DNA of 64,000 nucleotides from JBLIDK01 sp047632595 (GTDB taxonomy: Bacteria > Bacteroidota > Bacteroidia > Sphingobacteriales > Sphingobacteriaceae), in NCBI GenBank assembly GCA_047632595.1, contig JBLIDK010000001.1, positions 1 through 64,000 on the forward strand. The letters run 5' to 3'. Both the position numbers and the translations under genes were made by a program. Positions 26,548-35,606 of this stretch are shown here, piece by piece. Position 1 is the stretch's first letter. The number at the start of each line of letters is the position of its first letter. The notes beneath the pieces were generated by a model that was given only the letters and a program-made list of their open reading frames with translations, did no database searches and was not told where the DNA came from.

Positions 26548-28023
26548 TTGTCAAAACAAGTGAAAAAACAATACCTAGTAAATCTACTTTTTATACTCTT
26601 TATCAATCTCCTGATAAAGCCTTTTTGGCTATTGGGTATAGATAGAACTGTGCAAAATATTGTGGGTCCAGTAGACTATGGTCTCTATTTTTCACTTCTA
26701 AACTTTACTTTCATTTTTTCCATTGTTCTTGATTTTGGTATTACAAATTACAATAACAAATCAATTGCTGAAGACCCTACTCGCTTGCAAAAATGGTTGC
26801 CTAGCCTTGGTATTACAAAGGCATTGTTATCACTATTATTTTTTATTTTAGTAATTAGTACTGGCTTTCTAATAGGTTATTCATTTGATCAGGTTGAATT
26901 ACTTATACCCATTGCTATTAATCAACTAATTTTATCTTTTCTGCTTTACCTTCGGTCTAATGTTAGTGGTTTACAGCTTTTTAAGACCGATGCATTCCTT
27001 TCTGTTCTTGAAAAGTTAATTCTCATCATAATTCTAACGCCTATTTTATGGGGTACTGTATTAGCCGAACCTATTACAATTAAGCAATTTGTTTATTTTC
27101 AGATGATGGCATTGAGTTTTACAACATTTGTTGCACTTGCCATTTTGCTTTATAAACACAATAATTTTAAATGGAATTGGACTTTTAGCCTTTTTCTTGA
27201 TACATTAAAACAAACTTATCCTTATGCACTGCTTACATTACTCATGGCCATTCATGGGAAATTAGATTCCGTAATGGTAGAAAGACTCCACATAGAAGGG
27301 GCTTATGAAGCTGGAGTTTATGCCTCTACCGCTAGAATACTTGAAGCATGCACAATGTTTGCCTTTTTATTTTCTACCATTCTTCTCCCATTGTTTTCAA
27401 GTATGCTTGCCAAGAAGCAATCAGTCGAAAATTTAGTCTTTTTAAATTTCAAGTTACTGGTTGTTCCTGCTACAATTTTAACCGTTGCCTTGATGTTTTT
27501 TTCTAAACAAAGCATGTACTTATTGTATACAGCCGCAACACCTTATTGGGGTGGGGTATTTATTTGGATTATTGCCGGATTTATATTTAGCGCTTTTAGC
27601 TATATAATTGGAACCTTACTTACAGCGAATGGGAGCTTACGTCATTTAAACTTTATAGCATTAGGTGCTATTGTAGTAAATATTAGCTTAAACTTAATTT
27701 TAATTCCACAGTATGGGGCCAAAGGTGCTGCAATTGCCACTTTTTTCACCTTGTTTTTTACCACAGCTATTCAATTTATTATTTGTATTAACTTATTTCA
27801 ACTGTCAATAAAATTAAATTGGTACTTACGCGTTTTAGGCTTTGTATTAGGTTTATTGGCAATTAATTACTTTATACGTTTCTATTTTGGAACTTGGCCA
27901 ATTGACTTTTTTGTTTCCATAGCAATCTCCATTTTACTGGCTATTGCACTAAAACTTTTCCCAATTAAAGACTTTAAATTCTTATTATTAACCATTCAAG
28001 ATAAAAAGGAAAGCACTAAATAG
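26548..28023 (+). CDS. Polysaccharide flippase (Wzx/MATE-like, oligosaccharide flippase family)
   Basis: 491 residues with about 12-14 transmembrane segments. The N-terminal pattern of a hydrophobic segment then NIVGPVDYGLYFSLLNF is typical of polysaccharide exporters that flip undecaprenyl-linked repeats. No in-frame ATG exists near the start: the options are TTG at 26548 (MSKQVKKQYL) or GTG at 26560. It heads a plus-strand operon with the chain-length and ligase/polymerase genes (30 nt and 2 nt gaps). Confidence 0.87.
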   Translation: MSKQVKKQYLVNLLFILFINLLIKPFWLLGIDRTVQNIVGPVDYGLYFSLLNFTFIFSIVLDFGITNYNNKSIAEDPTRLQKWLPSLGITKALLSLLFFILVISTGFLIGYSFDQVELLIPIAINQLILSFLLYLRSNVSGLQLFKTDAFLSVLEKLILIIILTPILWGTVLAEPITIKQFVYFQMMALSFTTFVALAILLYKHNNFKWNWTFSLFLDTLKQTYPYALLTLLMAIHGKLDSVMVERLHIEGAYEAGVYASTARILEACTMFAFLFSTILLPLFSSMLAKKQSVENLVFLNFKLLVVPATILTVALMFFSKQSMYLLYTAATPYWGGVFIWIIAGFIFSAFSYIIGTLLTANGSLRHLNFIALGAIVVNISLNLILIPQYGAKGAAIATFFTLFFTTAIQFIICINLFQLSIKLNWYLRVLGFVLGLLAINYFIRFYFGTWPIDFFVSIAISILLAIALKLFPIKDFKFLLLTIQDKKESTK

Positions 28024-28053
28024 CTACTTTTGTAAAAATTCTATTAAAAAAGC

Positions 28054-29157
28054 ATGTCAGATTCTAAGTACAACTACACTTTTGATTTAGTCGGAGTAAT
28101 TTCACTTTGTTGGAAATGGAGAAAAACGATATTAATTGTAACGGCAGTTGCAGGGCTATTGTCCATTGTTTTTTCCTCCCCAATATTTATAAAACCTAAG
28201 TACAAATCCGTACTTATTTTTTACCCAACTTCTATTTCATCAGTAGCAGGAGCCCTACTTGATAAAAACTCAAAGGAAAACATATTACAGTTTGGAGAAG
28301 AAGAGCAAGTTGAGCAAGTTTTGCAGATTCTAGAAAGTGATGTTATTCGTAATAAAGTAATTTCTAAATTCAATTTGTATGAGCATTACGACATAGACAT
28401 AGAAAGCCCAATAAAAAACACTCAGCTGACTAAAATGTTTAATAGTAATGTAAACATGAAACGAACAGAATATAATGCTATAAATGTGAGTGTGTTGGAC
28501 ACCGAACCTGTAATAGCAGCTGGAATAGCAAATTACATTGGAGACTTGTTAGACAGCACTAAAAACGATCTTCAAAAAACAAAAGCAAAAGAAGCCTTTG
28601 AAATTGTAAAGACTGAATATGCTGAAAAACTTAACTATATATCAACAATTAACGACAGCCTAGATGTTTTAAGACTTTTAGGTTTGTACGATTACGAATC
28701 TCAGTCTGTTATTTTAAACGAACGCTACACTGAGGCAATAGCAGATTTTAATGATGCCAAAGGGCGTTTAGAAGTTCTTATTGAATTCAAAAGCACTCCA
28801 GACACTACCATTAATAATACCAAGGCTACTATAAATGGAGCAAAAGCACGAATGGGAGAATTAGAATTTGCTTTAGCAATCCTTTCAAAATATGGTGGTA
28901 AGTCTATATTATTCAGCAATGAACTAGAATACGAGCAGGAAAAAATTAGTGAACTTAAATTTCAATACGATAAGGCAAGGATTGATTATGAGCGCACTTT
29001 GCCTCAGAAGTTTATAATAAATAAAGCCTCAGTTGCTGAAAAGAAGTCCTATCCTATTCGATGGTTAATATGTGTAATTACTGTTTTCGCTGCTATTTCG
29101 TTATCAATTGTTGCGTTATTTGCTCTTGAATTTGTTAAAACCAACAGCAAAGCATAG
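28054..29157 (+). CDS. Wzz-type chain-length determinant protein
   Basis: 367 residues. A transmembrane segment at about 26-46 and another near the C-terminus (about 333-360) bracket a periplasmic region with heptad-like helices, the Wzz/PCP topology. There is no Walker A motif, so no fused tyrosine kinase. It would set polymer length together with the following polymerase. The role is inferred from topology and context. Confidence 0.85.
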   Translation: MSDSKYNYTFDLVGVISLCWKWRKTILIVTAVAGLLSIVFSSPIFIKPKYKSVLIFYPTSISSVAGALLDKNSKENILQFGEEEQVEQVLQILESDVIRNKVISKFNLYEHYDIDIESPIKNTQLTKMFNSNVNMKRTEYNAINVSVLDTEPVIAAGIANYIGDLLDSTKNDLQKTKAKEAFEIVKTEYAEKLNYISTINDSLDVLRLLGLYDYESQSVILNERYTEAIADFNDAKGRLEVLIEFKSTPDTTINNTKATINGAKARMGELEFALAILSKYGGKSILFSNELEYEQEKISELKFQYDKARIDYERTLPQKFIINKASVAEKKSYPIRWLICVITVFAAISLSIVALFALEFVKTNSKA

Positions 29158-29159
29158 CA

Positions 29160-30617
29160 ATGCTTTTTAAAAACTTAAGCCTCGAAAAGAAACGTTTAAT
29201 CATTGCCTTACTAGGTTTTGGGATCTTAAACGCTGTAGGTTTAGCTTTTGAGCAATTTTGGGTTATGCTTATTCCTTATGCCTTACTTTTAGTTTTACTA
29301 ATTGTATTTTCTTTTGATAAGATTTTTCTTCTAGTAGCTTTTTGCGTTCCTTTTTCTGTTAACGTTGAAGATGTAGGAGGTGGCTTTGGACTAAATCTAC
29401 CAACAGAGCCCTTATTAGCAATCCTCTTGGGCTTTTTCATCTTAAAGTTAATTGTGGATGGCTATGATAAGAAGGCTCTAAGAGACGCTGTCACCTTTGT
29501 GATTTTAATAAATTTAATTTGGATTGGTTTCACCAGTATTACCAGTAGCCTGCCCATTGTTTCTTTAAAATTCTTCTTAGCTCGTATTTGGTTTGTTGCA
29601 GTTGCCTATTTTATAGGATTACAGGTCTTTAGACGAATCGTAAACATCAAGCGTTTTTATTGGCTATTTATAATGGGTTTTTTAATTGTAATTGGATATA
29701 CCATTTTCGGTCATAGCCAAAATGCATTTACTAAAAAGAGTGCTCATTGGGTTATGTCACCATTTTTTCCAGATCATACAAGCTATGGCGCTGCATTAGC
29801 CTTAATATTCTTTTTCCCATTATTTACTTCTTTATCCAAAGCATTACATAAAAACAATCCATTTATTAGGGGCTTTGCATTTTTAGTTACTGCTATTTTA
29901 ATTGTTGCCATTGCTTTATCTTATACTCGAGCAGCTTGGGTTTCCATTGCTGCTGCATTTGGCTTATTAACTTTAATATATTTTAAAGTTAGGATGAAGC
30001 ATCTTCTGGCCATCATAGCTCTGGGTGTTGCATTAGTATTGGTCAATTTTAACACCATTCAAATGAAGTTAGAACATAACAATCAACAACGACAGAACGA
30101 TGAGTATAAAGAGGCTGTACAATCAATTGCTAATGTTACTAATGATGATTCAAATACAGAGCGAATCAACAGGTGGCTTTCTGCCTACCGAATGTTTAAA
30201 GAGAAGCCTATTTTAGGTTGGGGCCCAGGAACCTTTCAGTTTCAATATTCTTCATTTCAGCGAGAAAAAGATATGACTTTGATAAGCACAACTTCAGGGG
30301 ACCTAGGTAATGCTCACAGTGAATACCTAGGTCCCTTGTCTGAATCTGGTATTTTAGGTATGCTCTCAATAATTGTTATTTTTTTACTGATAGTAAATAA
30401 AGGTTTGAAGGTAATTTACGAAGCAAAAAATGTAGAAATCAGAATGCTTGCAATTTGTACCCTTTTAGGATTATTCACCTATATGGTACATGGGTTTTTA
30501 AATAACTTTTTAGATCAAGATAAAGCTGGCGTACCTTTTTGGGCGATGGCGGCAATGTTGGTTGCTCTAGATATCTATCACAATCAATTAAAAAGCTCTC
30601 AAACAAAAGATAGTTAA
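29160..30617 (+). CDS. O-antigen ligase / polysaccharide polymerase family protein
   Basis: 485 residues with 10-12 transmembrane segments. The large loop around 290-385 includes ERINRWLSAYRMFKEKPILG and WGPGTFQFQY, then NAHSEYLGPLSESGILGML. The GxxxGxF and HxEYL motifs are classic of the O-antigen ligase/Wzy_C family. It either polymerises repeat units or ligates the polymer to lipid A; these are not separable by eye. The final 30 nt overlap the 3' end of the phosphatase gene on the other strand. Confidence 0.88.
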   Translation: MLFKNLSLEKKRLIIALLGFGILNAVGLAFEQFWVMLIPYALLLVLLIVFSFDKIFLLVAFCVPFSVNVEDVGGGFGLNLPTEPLLAILLGFFILKLIVDGYDKKALRDAVTFVILINLIWIGFTSITSSLPIVSLKFFLARIWFVAVAYFIGLQVFRRIVNIKRFYWLFIMGFLIVIGYTIFGHSQNAFTKKSAHWVMSPFFPDHTSYGAALALIFFFPLFTSLSKALHKNNPFIRGFAFLVTAILIVAIALSYTRAAWVSIAAAFGLLTLIYFKVRMKHLLAIIALGVALVLVNFNTIQMKLEHNNQQRQNDEYKEAVQSIANVTNDDSNTERINRWLSAYRMFKEKPILGWGPGTFQFQYSSFQREKDMTLISTTSGDLGNAHSEYLGPLSESGILGMLSIIVIFLLIVNKGLKVIYEAKNVEIRMLAICTLLGLFTYMVHGFLNNFLDQDKAGVPFWAMAAMLVALDIYHNQLKSSQTKDS

Positions 30618-31835
30618 ATCATCATGGAGTAGTTTTCTTTCACGGTAATCGTCAATACTTCTCAATAACTTTTCATTAAAGTCATCAACAGGAAGCATGT
30701 AATTCTTCTCAATAAACTTTTGCAATTCTGGCTCTTCAAAATTATTTTCTCCTGTTGGCGTTTGAATTTCAACCAAACCATCGGTATATGCAACAAGAAG
30801 TCCATCTTCTTCAATTTTAACAGAGCCAAATTTAATTGACGGCAATTCTTCAAATATTCCAAGAATAGTACATCCTTGATTTAATTCATGAATTTCATTT
30901 TTCATATACAGAAATGGAGGGTTATGACCTGCATTTACATAGAGTAACTCACGAGTTTTAACATTGTATTTACCAATAAAAAAAGTGATGAATCTATCGC
31001 CTTTTGTATTGTTTAAAACGCTCTGATTTAAATTATTAACTAAGTCTACCAATGAAAATTTTTGAGGGACAAGAGCCCTTAAACTTGCTTGAAAATTAGA
31101 CATTAATAGTGCCGCACTCATGCCTTTCCCACTAACATCGGCAATGCAAAAAATAAATTCGTCTTCGTTTATTTTAATGAAATCATAGTAATCTCCCCCA
31201 ACAGTTTGATGAGGCAAATAGGTAGCTGAAATTTCGAAGCGATCATTTTTTGGCAGCTCAGAAGGAATAAGCATACTCTGAACTTTTCCTGCAATTTCAA
31301 GCTCCTTTCCTAATTTCTCCTGATCAATTCGGTCATTAAACATTCGTTTATTCTCAAGAGCAACAACAATAATATTAGTAATTGTTCTAACAAAATTTAC
31401 AATGTCGTTATAAGTATCAGCAAGTTTCTCTGTTCCACCAATTAAAACAAAAGCTAAAGGCTTGTTTTTATGATAAACAGGGATTATTGTTTCAAGTCCT
31501 TTTAATAAATCATTTGAGCCTGGATCCAATTTAGAAACTTCTGAGTAATTCTCAAATTCTTCTTCAGGATGAACCAGTTTTACTGTTTGATTTACACCAT
31601 AGAAAGACTTGCAAGTCCATTTTTCACCTTCATTAAAATATAGAACTAACTTTCCAATGTGTAAGTGAAACCGCAGTATAAACTCATACATTTTAACAAT
31701 GGATGTTGCACTTAAATTATTGTTTATCGCTTGAGTAATTTCTAAAAGCGTATTTAATTCAAGTTGCTTTACCACCATTAGACGCTGAATTTCCTCATAG
31801 GAAAGGGTATTTATTTCGGCTGTCTTATTCTGCAT
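30588..31835 (-). CDS. PP2C/SpoIIE-type protein phosphatase with N-terminal sensory domain
   Basis: 415 residues. Residues 1-170 look like a GAF-type sensor. The PP2C-like SpoIIE domain fills about 190-412: VGGDYYDFIKINEDEF, CIADVSGKGMSAALLM, LYVNAGHNPPFLY and VAYTDGLVE hold the metal-binding aspartates. Such proteins dephosphorylate serine/threonine, often anti-sigma antagonists, in partner-switching control. No partner kinase or anti-sigma gene is nearby. A -7 box TATATTTG lies at 31852-31859. Confidence 0.9.
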   Translation of the reverse strand: MQNKTAEINTLSYEEIQRLMVVKQLELNTLLEITQAINNNLSATSIVKMYEFILRFHLHIGKLVLYFNEGEKWTCKSFYGVNQTVKLVHPEEEFENYSEVSKLDPGSNDLLKGLETIIPVYHKNKPLAFVLIGGTEKLADTYNDIVNFVRTITNIIVVALENKRMFNDRIDQEKLGKELEIAGKVQSMLIPSELPKNDRFEISATYLPHQTVGGDYYDFIKINEDEFIFCIADVSGKGMSAALLMSNFQASLRALVPQKFSLVDLVNNLNQSVLNNTKGDRFITFFIGKYNVKTRELLYVNAGHNPPFLYMKNEIHELNQGCTILGIFEELPSIKFGSVKIEEDGLLVAYTDGLVEIQTPTGENNFEEPELQKFIEKNYMLPVDDFNEKLLRSIDDYRERKLLHDDLTIFCLRAF

Positions 31836-31851
31836 TCAGCATTATTTTGTA

Positions 31852-31859
31852 CAAATATA
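31852..31859 (-). promoter_or_regulatory. -7 promoter box of the PP2C phosphatase
   Basis: Minus-strand TATATTTG, an exact -7 consensus, 16 nt upstream of the phosphatase ATG. A -33 box at the proper spacing is not visible. Confidence 0.45.
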
Positions 31860-31888
31860 ACATCCAAATTCAAGTTTAGTGTCCTTAT

Positions 31889-32950
31889 TTAGTCTTCATT
31901 CGTTACGAAGTCTCTAAAACCTATACTAATCATGTTAAAAGCGAATACGCAAATCATAATTGCTAGTCCTGGTAAAATGGCTAAATAAGCCGATCCCACA
32001 ACAATATAGCCATAATGTTCTTTAATCATATTACCCCAGGATGGCATTGGAGGCTGTGCTCCAAATCCTAAAAAACTTAATCCTGCTTCTAATAGTATTG
32101 CTGCAGCGAAGTTAGAAGTTGCTACCACAAGTATCGGAGTTATGCTATTTGGTAATATATGTTTGGTTATTATTCGCAAATCAGAAAAACCTAATGCCTT
32201 ACCTGCTTCTATATATTCTTTCTCTCTTAATGATAAAACCTGGCCTCTAACAATTCTAGCAACTTCAACCCACATGCTTAAACCCACCGCAATAAATACT
32301 TGCCAATATCCCTTGCCTAGTACAAATGAGATTGCAATCACCAAAAGTAATGCTGGCAATGACCAAATTACATTTATAAACCAGCTTATCAATTCATCTA
32401 TCCATCCTCGGTAATATCCTGCAAGTAGACCCAAAATAGTACCTATAATTAGGGAGATTACCACCGCCATTATTCCAACTGATAAAGAAATTCTAGCACC
32501 ACCAATTAAGCGGCTTAAAACGTCTCTGCCGTAACGATCACTACCAAGTATAAATCTCTTTTTATCCTTAAACTGCCTTTCTACTTGCTCTTTCGCTGCT
32601 GAACCAATTGTTGTGTGTTCAAATTGAAGATTCTCCAATAGGAACGTTTCTTTTATTATTGGGATTTCATTTTCACCCAGATATGGGTAAATTATTAAGG
32701 TGTCTTTGTGCCACTCATAATTATTTGAAAAAATTCGTTGAGTTTCACCACTCTTAGTTGAAATAAGCCATTGATAGATAGAAAATCCTGGTCTTTGATT
32801 CGCCAATTCAATGTTCATCTCATTGGCCATGGGACTTTTATCTGGGGCAATAAATGGTCCAATCAAAGAAGTTAAAATCAAAAGCAATATAATGGCCCCT
32901 CCTATTGTGAGATACCAATTTGCCGTTATTCTATTCCATGTTCTAACCAT
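31889..32950 (-). CDS. ABC transporter permease (OppC/DppC family)
   Basis: 353 residues with a transmembrane helix near 12-33, a long extracytoplasmic stretch (about 40-150), then about five helices. The C-terminal inner-membrane domain contains the EAA loop EYIEAGKALGFSDLRIITKH, which contacts the ATPase. The sequence FILGSDRYGRDVLSRLIGGARISL before the helices is characteristic of DppC-type peptide or nickel permeases. Partner genes (OppB, OppD/F) are not adjacent; a binding protein of the same system type begins at 62488. The insert before the core is longer than in E. coli DppC, as is common in Bacteroidota. Confidence 0.9.
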   Translation of the reverse strand: MVRTWNRITANWYLTIGGAIILLLILTSLIGPFIAPDKSPMANEMNIELANQRPGFSIYQWLISTKSGETQRIFSNNYEWHKDTLIIYPYLGENEIPIIKETFLLENLQFEHTTIGSAAKEQVERQFKDKKRFILGSDRYGRDVLSRLIGGARISLSVGIMAVVISLIIGTILGLLAGYYRGWIDELISWFINVIWSLPALLLVIAISFVLGKGYWQVFIAVGLSMWVEVARIVRGQVLSLREKEYIEAGKALGFSDLRIITKHILPNSITPILVVATSNFAAAILLEAGLSFLGFGAQPPMPSWGNMIKEHYGYIVVGSAYLAILPGLAIMICVFAFNMISIGFRDFVTNED

Positions 32951-33035
32951 TGTTAATTACTATTACTTTGCTAACCTACCTAGATTGATTTAATTTGTGA
33001 AAAGCAAGTGAAACTATTTCTATGCTTTTTATTCC

Positions 33036-33587
33036 ATGCAAAAACCAGAATTGATCATAATAGGTATTGACCCGGGCACTCAAATAATGGGGTACGGTAT
33101 AATTCGCTGTCAAAATAAACAAATTACAATGGTTGATGCGGGAACTTTAAACTTGAAAAAGATTGATGATCATGCTTTAAAGTTAAAAAGCATACTCACT
33201 TTTATTTTAGAGTTAATTGATAAGCATCATCCAGATGAAATGGCCTTAGAAGCTCCTTTTTTCGGTAAAAATGTTCAAAGCATGTTAAAATTGGGCAGAG
33301 CTCAAGGGGTTGCAATGGCAGCTGGCCTTTTGCGAGACTTACCAATTGTTGAGTATGCTCCACGTAAAGTTAAGCAGTCGGTGGCAGGTAATGGAAATGC
33401 TTCTAAAGAGCAATTGGCAGCAATGTTGCAAACAATTTTAGGAAACAAAAACTTACCCAAATCTTTAGATGCCACAGATGGACTAGCTGTGGCAGTTTGT
33501 CATCAATTACAACGAAATTCAGTTGCTTCTTCTAAAGGTTCAAGTTGGAAAGCCTTTATAGCTAATAACCCTTCTAGATTAAAGTAG
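33036..33587 (+). CDS. ruvC: Holliday junction resolvase RuvC
   Basis: 183 residues. Catalytic acids are D12 in IGIDPGTQIMGYG, a glutamate in MALEAPFFGKN, and aspartates in DATDGLAVAVCH. It cuts four-way DNA junctions in recombination. It diverges from the permease gene, and its last 9 nt overlap the 3' end of the convergent HIT gene. ruvA and ruvB are absent from the window, a common arrangement in Bacteroidota. Confidence 0.95.
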   Translation: MQKPELIIIGIDPGTQIMGYGIIRCQNKQITMVDAGTLNLKKIDDHALKLKSILTFILELIDKHHPDEMALEAPFFGKNVQSMLKLGRAQGVAMAAGLLRDLPIVEYAPRKVKQSVAGNGNASKEQLAAMLQTILGNKNLPKSLDATDGLAVAVCHQLQRNSVASSKGSSWKAFIANNPSRLK

Positions 33588-33971
33588 AGCTTTAATTGCA
33601 GAAGCAATTTCAGCCATTCTTTTTGGGTCAATTTTAAGCTTCTTACGACTAAAATCAATATCCCCTACATTATTTATAGGAACAAGATGTAAGTGTGTGT
33701 GTGGCACCTCTAAGCCTATTACAGCAAGTCCAATTCTTGTACATGGAATCACTTGTTCAATTGCTTTGGCAACATCTCTACTAAAAAGCAATATTTGAGC
33801 TAAAACTTCATCAGAATTATTGAAAATATAATCCCGCTCAACTTTTGGCACCACTAAAGTATGCCCCTCATTTAATGGGTTAATGTCTAAAAATGCTATG
33901 AAGTTTTTATTCTCTGCAAGAATATAAGCAGGAACTTCTTTGTTGATGATTTTAGTAAAGAGAGAGGACAT
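33579..33971 (-). CDS. HIT family nucleotide hydrolase
   Basis: 130 residues. The histidine triad is VPHTHLHLVPI. The protein starts MSSLFTKIINKEVPAYILAE, the usual opening of the Hint/HIT branch. It would hydrolyse AMP conjugates such as adenosine phosphoramidates. Three nucleotides separate it from greA upstream, so both share one operon. Confidence 0.94.
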   Translation of the reverse strand: MSSLFTKIINKEVPAYILAENKNFIAFLDINPLNEGHTLVVPKVERDYIFNNSDEVLAQILLFSRDVAKAIEQVIPCTRIGLAVIGLEVPHTHLHLVPINNVGDIDFSRKKLKIDPKRMAEIASAIKALL

Positions 33972-33974
33972 GAA

Positions 33975-34445
33975 TTAAGTAATGTCTAGTATTTCAAACT
34001 CCATTTCACCATTTGGAACTTCAACTTTGGCAACTTGCCCAACCTTTAAGCCCATAATACCCATTGCAATTGGGCTTTTAACCGATATTTTACCTTGTTT
34101 AAGGTCTGCTTCCTGCTCAGAAACCAAGATGTATTGCATTTCCATGCCATTCTTTACATTCTTGATCTTTACTTTAGATAAGGCTGAAACTTTCGTACGA
34201 TCTATTTGAGAATCTTCCATGACGCGTGCAATACCAATGCTATTTTCAAGCTTAGATATTTTCAACTCTAAAAGCCCTTGGGCCTCTTTAGCTGCGTCAT
34301 ATTCAGCATTTTCTGACAAATCTCCTTTATCACGTGCTTCTCCAATTTGCTTAGAGAGGCTCGGACGTTCAACTTTTTTCAAATGCTCTAATTCAGCTTT
34401 AAGTTTAGCTAAACCCTCTGCTGTGGTATATTGTATTTCTGACAT
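33975..34445 (-). CDS. greA: Transcription elongation factor GreA
   Basis: 156 residues. An N-terminal coiled coil (about 10-75, TAEGLAKLKAELEHLKKVER and GEARDKGDLSENAEYDAAKE) carries the acidic tip residues that enter the RNA polymerase channel. A C-terminal FKBP-like domain follows. It stimulates cleavage of backtracked RNA. It is followed by HIT and preceded by the porV-side terminator hairpin at 34471-34496. Confidence 0.96.
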   Translation of the reverse strand: MSEIQYTTAEGLAKLKAELEHLKKVERPSLSKQIGEARDKGDLSENAEYDAAKEAQGLLELKISKLENSIGIARVMEDSQIDRTKVSALSKVKIKNVKNGMEMQYILVSEQEADLKQGKISVKSPIAMGIMGLKVGQVAKVEVPNGEMEFEILDIT

Positions 34446-34470
34446 TATTGTACTCTATATTAAACAACAA

Positions 34471-34496
34471 GAAGGTCATCTTTTCAGACAACCTTC
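34471..34496 (-). terminator. Terminator-like hairpin after the PorV/PorQ-family gene
   Basis: Six-bp outer stem GAAGGT and ACCTTC, a CA/CA internal loop, then an inner TCT/AGA stem. On the minus strand it is followed by a T-rich tract (TTGTTGTTTAATA). It lies 34 nt past the stop of the preceding minus-strand gene and before greA. Confidence 0.55.
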
Positions 34497-34530
34497 CATG
34501 CTAATTTAAGAAAATTCGAGATATTTTTTA

Positions 34531-35568
34531 TTATTTCAATGTTAGTCTTACTCCAATTACATGAGTACCTTGAAAAACATTAGTTACTTTATATGCATAG
34601 TCTACACCAAATGCAGACCCTGAATCTTTAATAGGAATTTCTACAGAAGCTCCATAAGTTAAACCAGTATGTGCATCTGGTGTAGATAAGAAATCATCAC
34701 CAATACCATTCTCATAGTTGTAACCTGCTCTTAATTGTAGGTAATTTCTTACCATAACTTCAGCACCTAATCCAAATTGATCTTGACGAAATGAGTTAGC
34801 TGTAAAGTTACCTACAAGAGTTAATGCATCTTGTTCTGTAATATCTATTCTATATGAACCGCCAATATTTAATAAAGCTGGTAATTCAAAACTTTGACTT
34901 CTTGCTTGACCAGTTAATTGACCACCATCTCTTCTAGTTGCTGGAAAAGATAATCCATCACCATCCGTTTTCATTTTGGTTCCCCAGTTTCTTAAAGCAA
35001 TACCAAACTGAGCTTGATCTTTAGCCCCAGTCACATATTGGATTCCTGCATCTAAAGCAAAGCCCGAGGCTTGTACGTTCGATATAGTTTCTTGAATAGC
35101 TCTTACTACTAATCCACCATAAATACTGTTAGAAAACTCCTTTGAATAAGCTAAAGCAAAATTCAAATATTGAATATTAAATGTTCCAATTCCACCTTGA
35201 GGATTATCAAAATTAGTGATATCTATATCTCCAAAATTCATTGAAAATATTTGTACCCCAATTGTCCCTGATGCACCAACACCTTGAGAAATTCCAAATG
35301 AATTAATCGCTATATCCGTTCCTCTCAAGTAATCTGAATAAGAAAACAAGATTTCTGTTCCTTTGTTGAAAGCCATTCCAGCAATGTTAGAATTCATTGC
35401 TTCTAAACCTTTAACATTAGCGGTATTTAACCCCGCTAAACCAGAACTTCTTGCCCAAGGATTAATTCTTAACTCACTAGCTCCAGCACTACCTGCTCTT
35501 TCTGGATTTCCAGCAAAAGACGAGGCAATTCCTACACTAATTCCAATAACTAATAGAAGTTTTTTCAT
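34531..35568 (-). CDS. PorV/PorQ-family outer-membrane beta-barrel protein
   Basis: 345 residues. A signal peptide (about 1-19) precedes NPERAGSAGASELRINPWAR, the hallmark opening of PorV/PorQ-like proteins. The remainder is beta-rich with a final aromatic-free strand ending GVRLTLK. PorV shuttles cargo of the type IX secretion system to the attachment complex; PorQ is a relative. This copy is the third gene after a TonB-dependent receptor and a secreted protein (38 nt gap), so it may be a dedicated version for that cargo. Housekeeping PorV is usually beside porU, which is not seen here. Confidence 0.85.
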   Translation of the reverse strand: MKKLLLVIGISVGIASSFAGNPERAGSAGASELRINPWARSSGLAGLNTANVKGLEAMNSNIAGMAFNKGTEILFSYSDYLRGTDIAINSFGISQGVGASGTIGVQIFSMNFGDIDITNFDNPQGGIGTFNIQYLNFALAYSKEFSNSIYGGLVVRAIQETISNVQASGFALDAGIQYVTGAKDQAQFGIALRNWGTKMKTDGDGLSFPATRRDGGQLTGQARSQSFELPALLNIGGSYRIDITEQDALTLVGNFTANSFRQDQFGLGAEVMVRNYLQLRAGYNYENGIGDDFLSTPDAHTGLTYGASVEIPIKDSGSAFGVDYAYKVTNVFQGTHVIGVRLTLK

Positions 35569-35606
35569 GTTTCTCTATATAATATTACTAATTCTTTTGA
35601 TTTCTT

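Noticed and set aside
30588..30617. Frameshift or misassembly suspected from the 30-nt overlap of two convergent genes
   Set aside because: Both C-termini look natural and other tail-to-tail pairs in the window overlap too.
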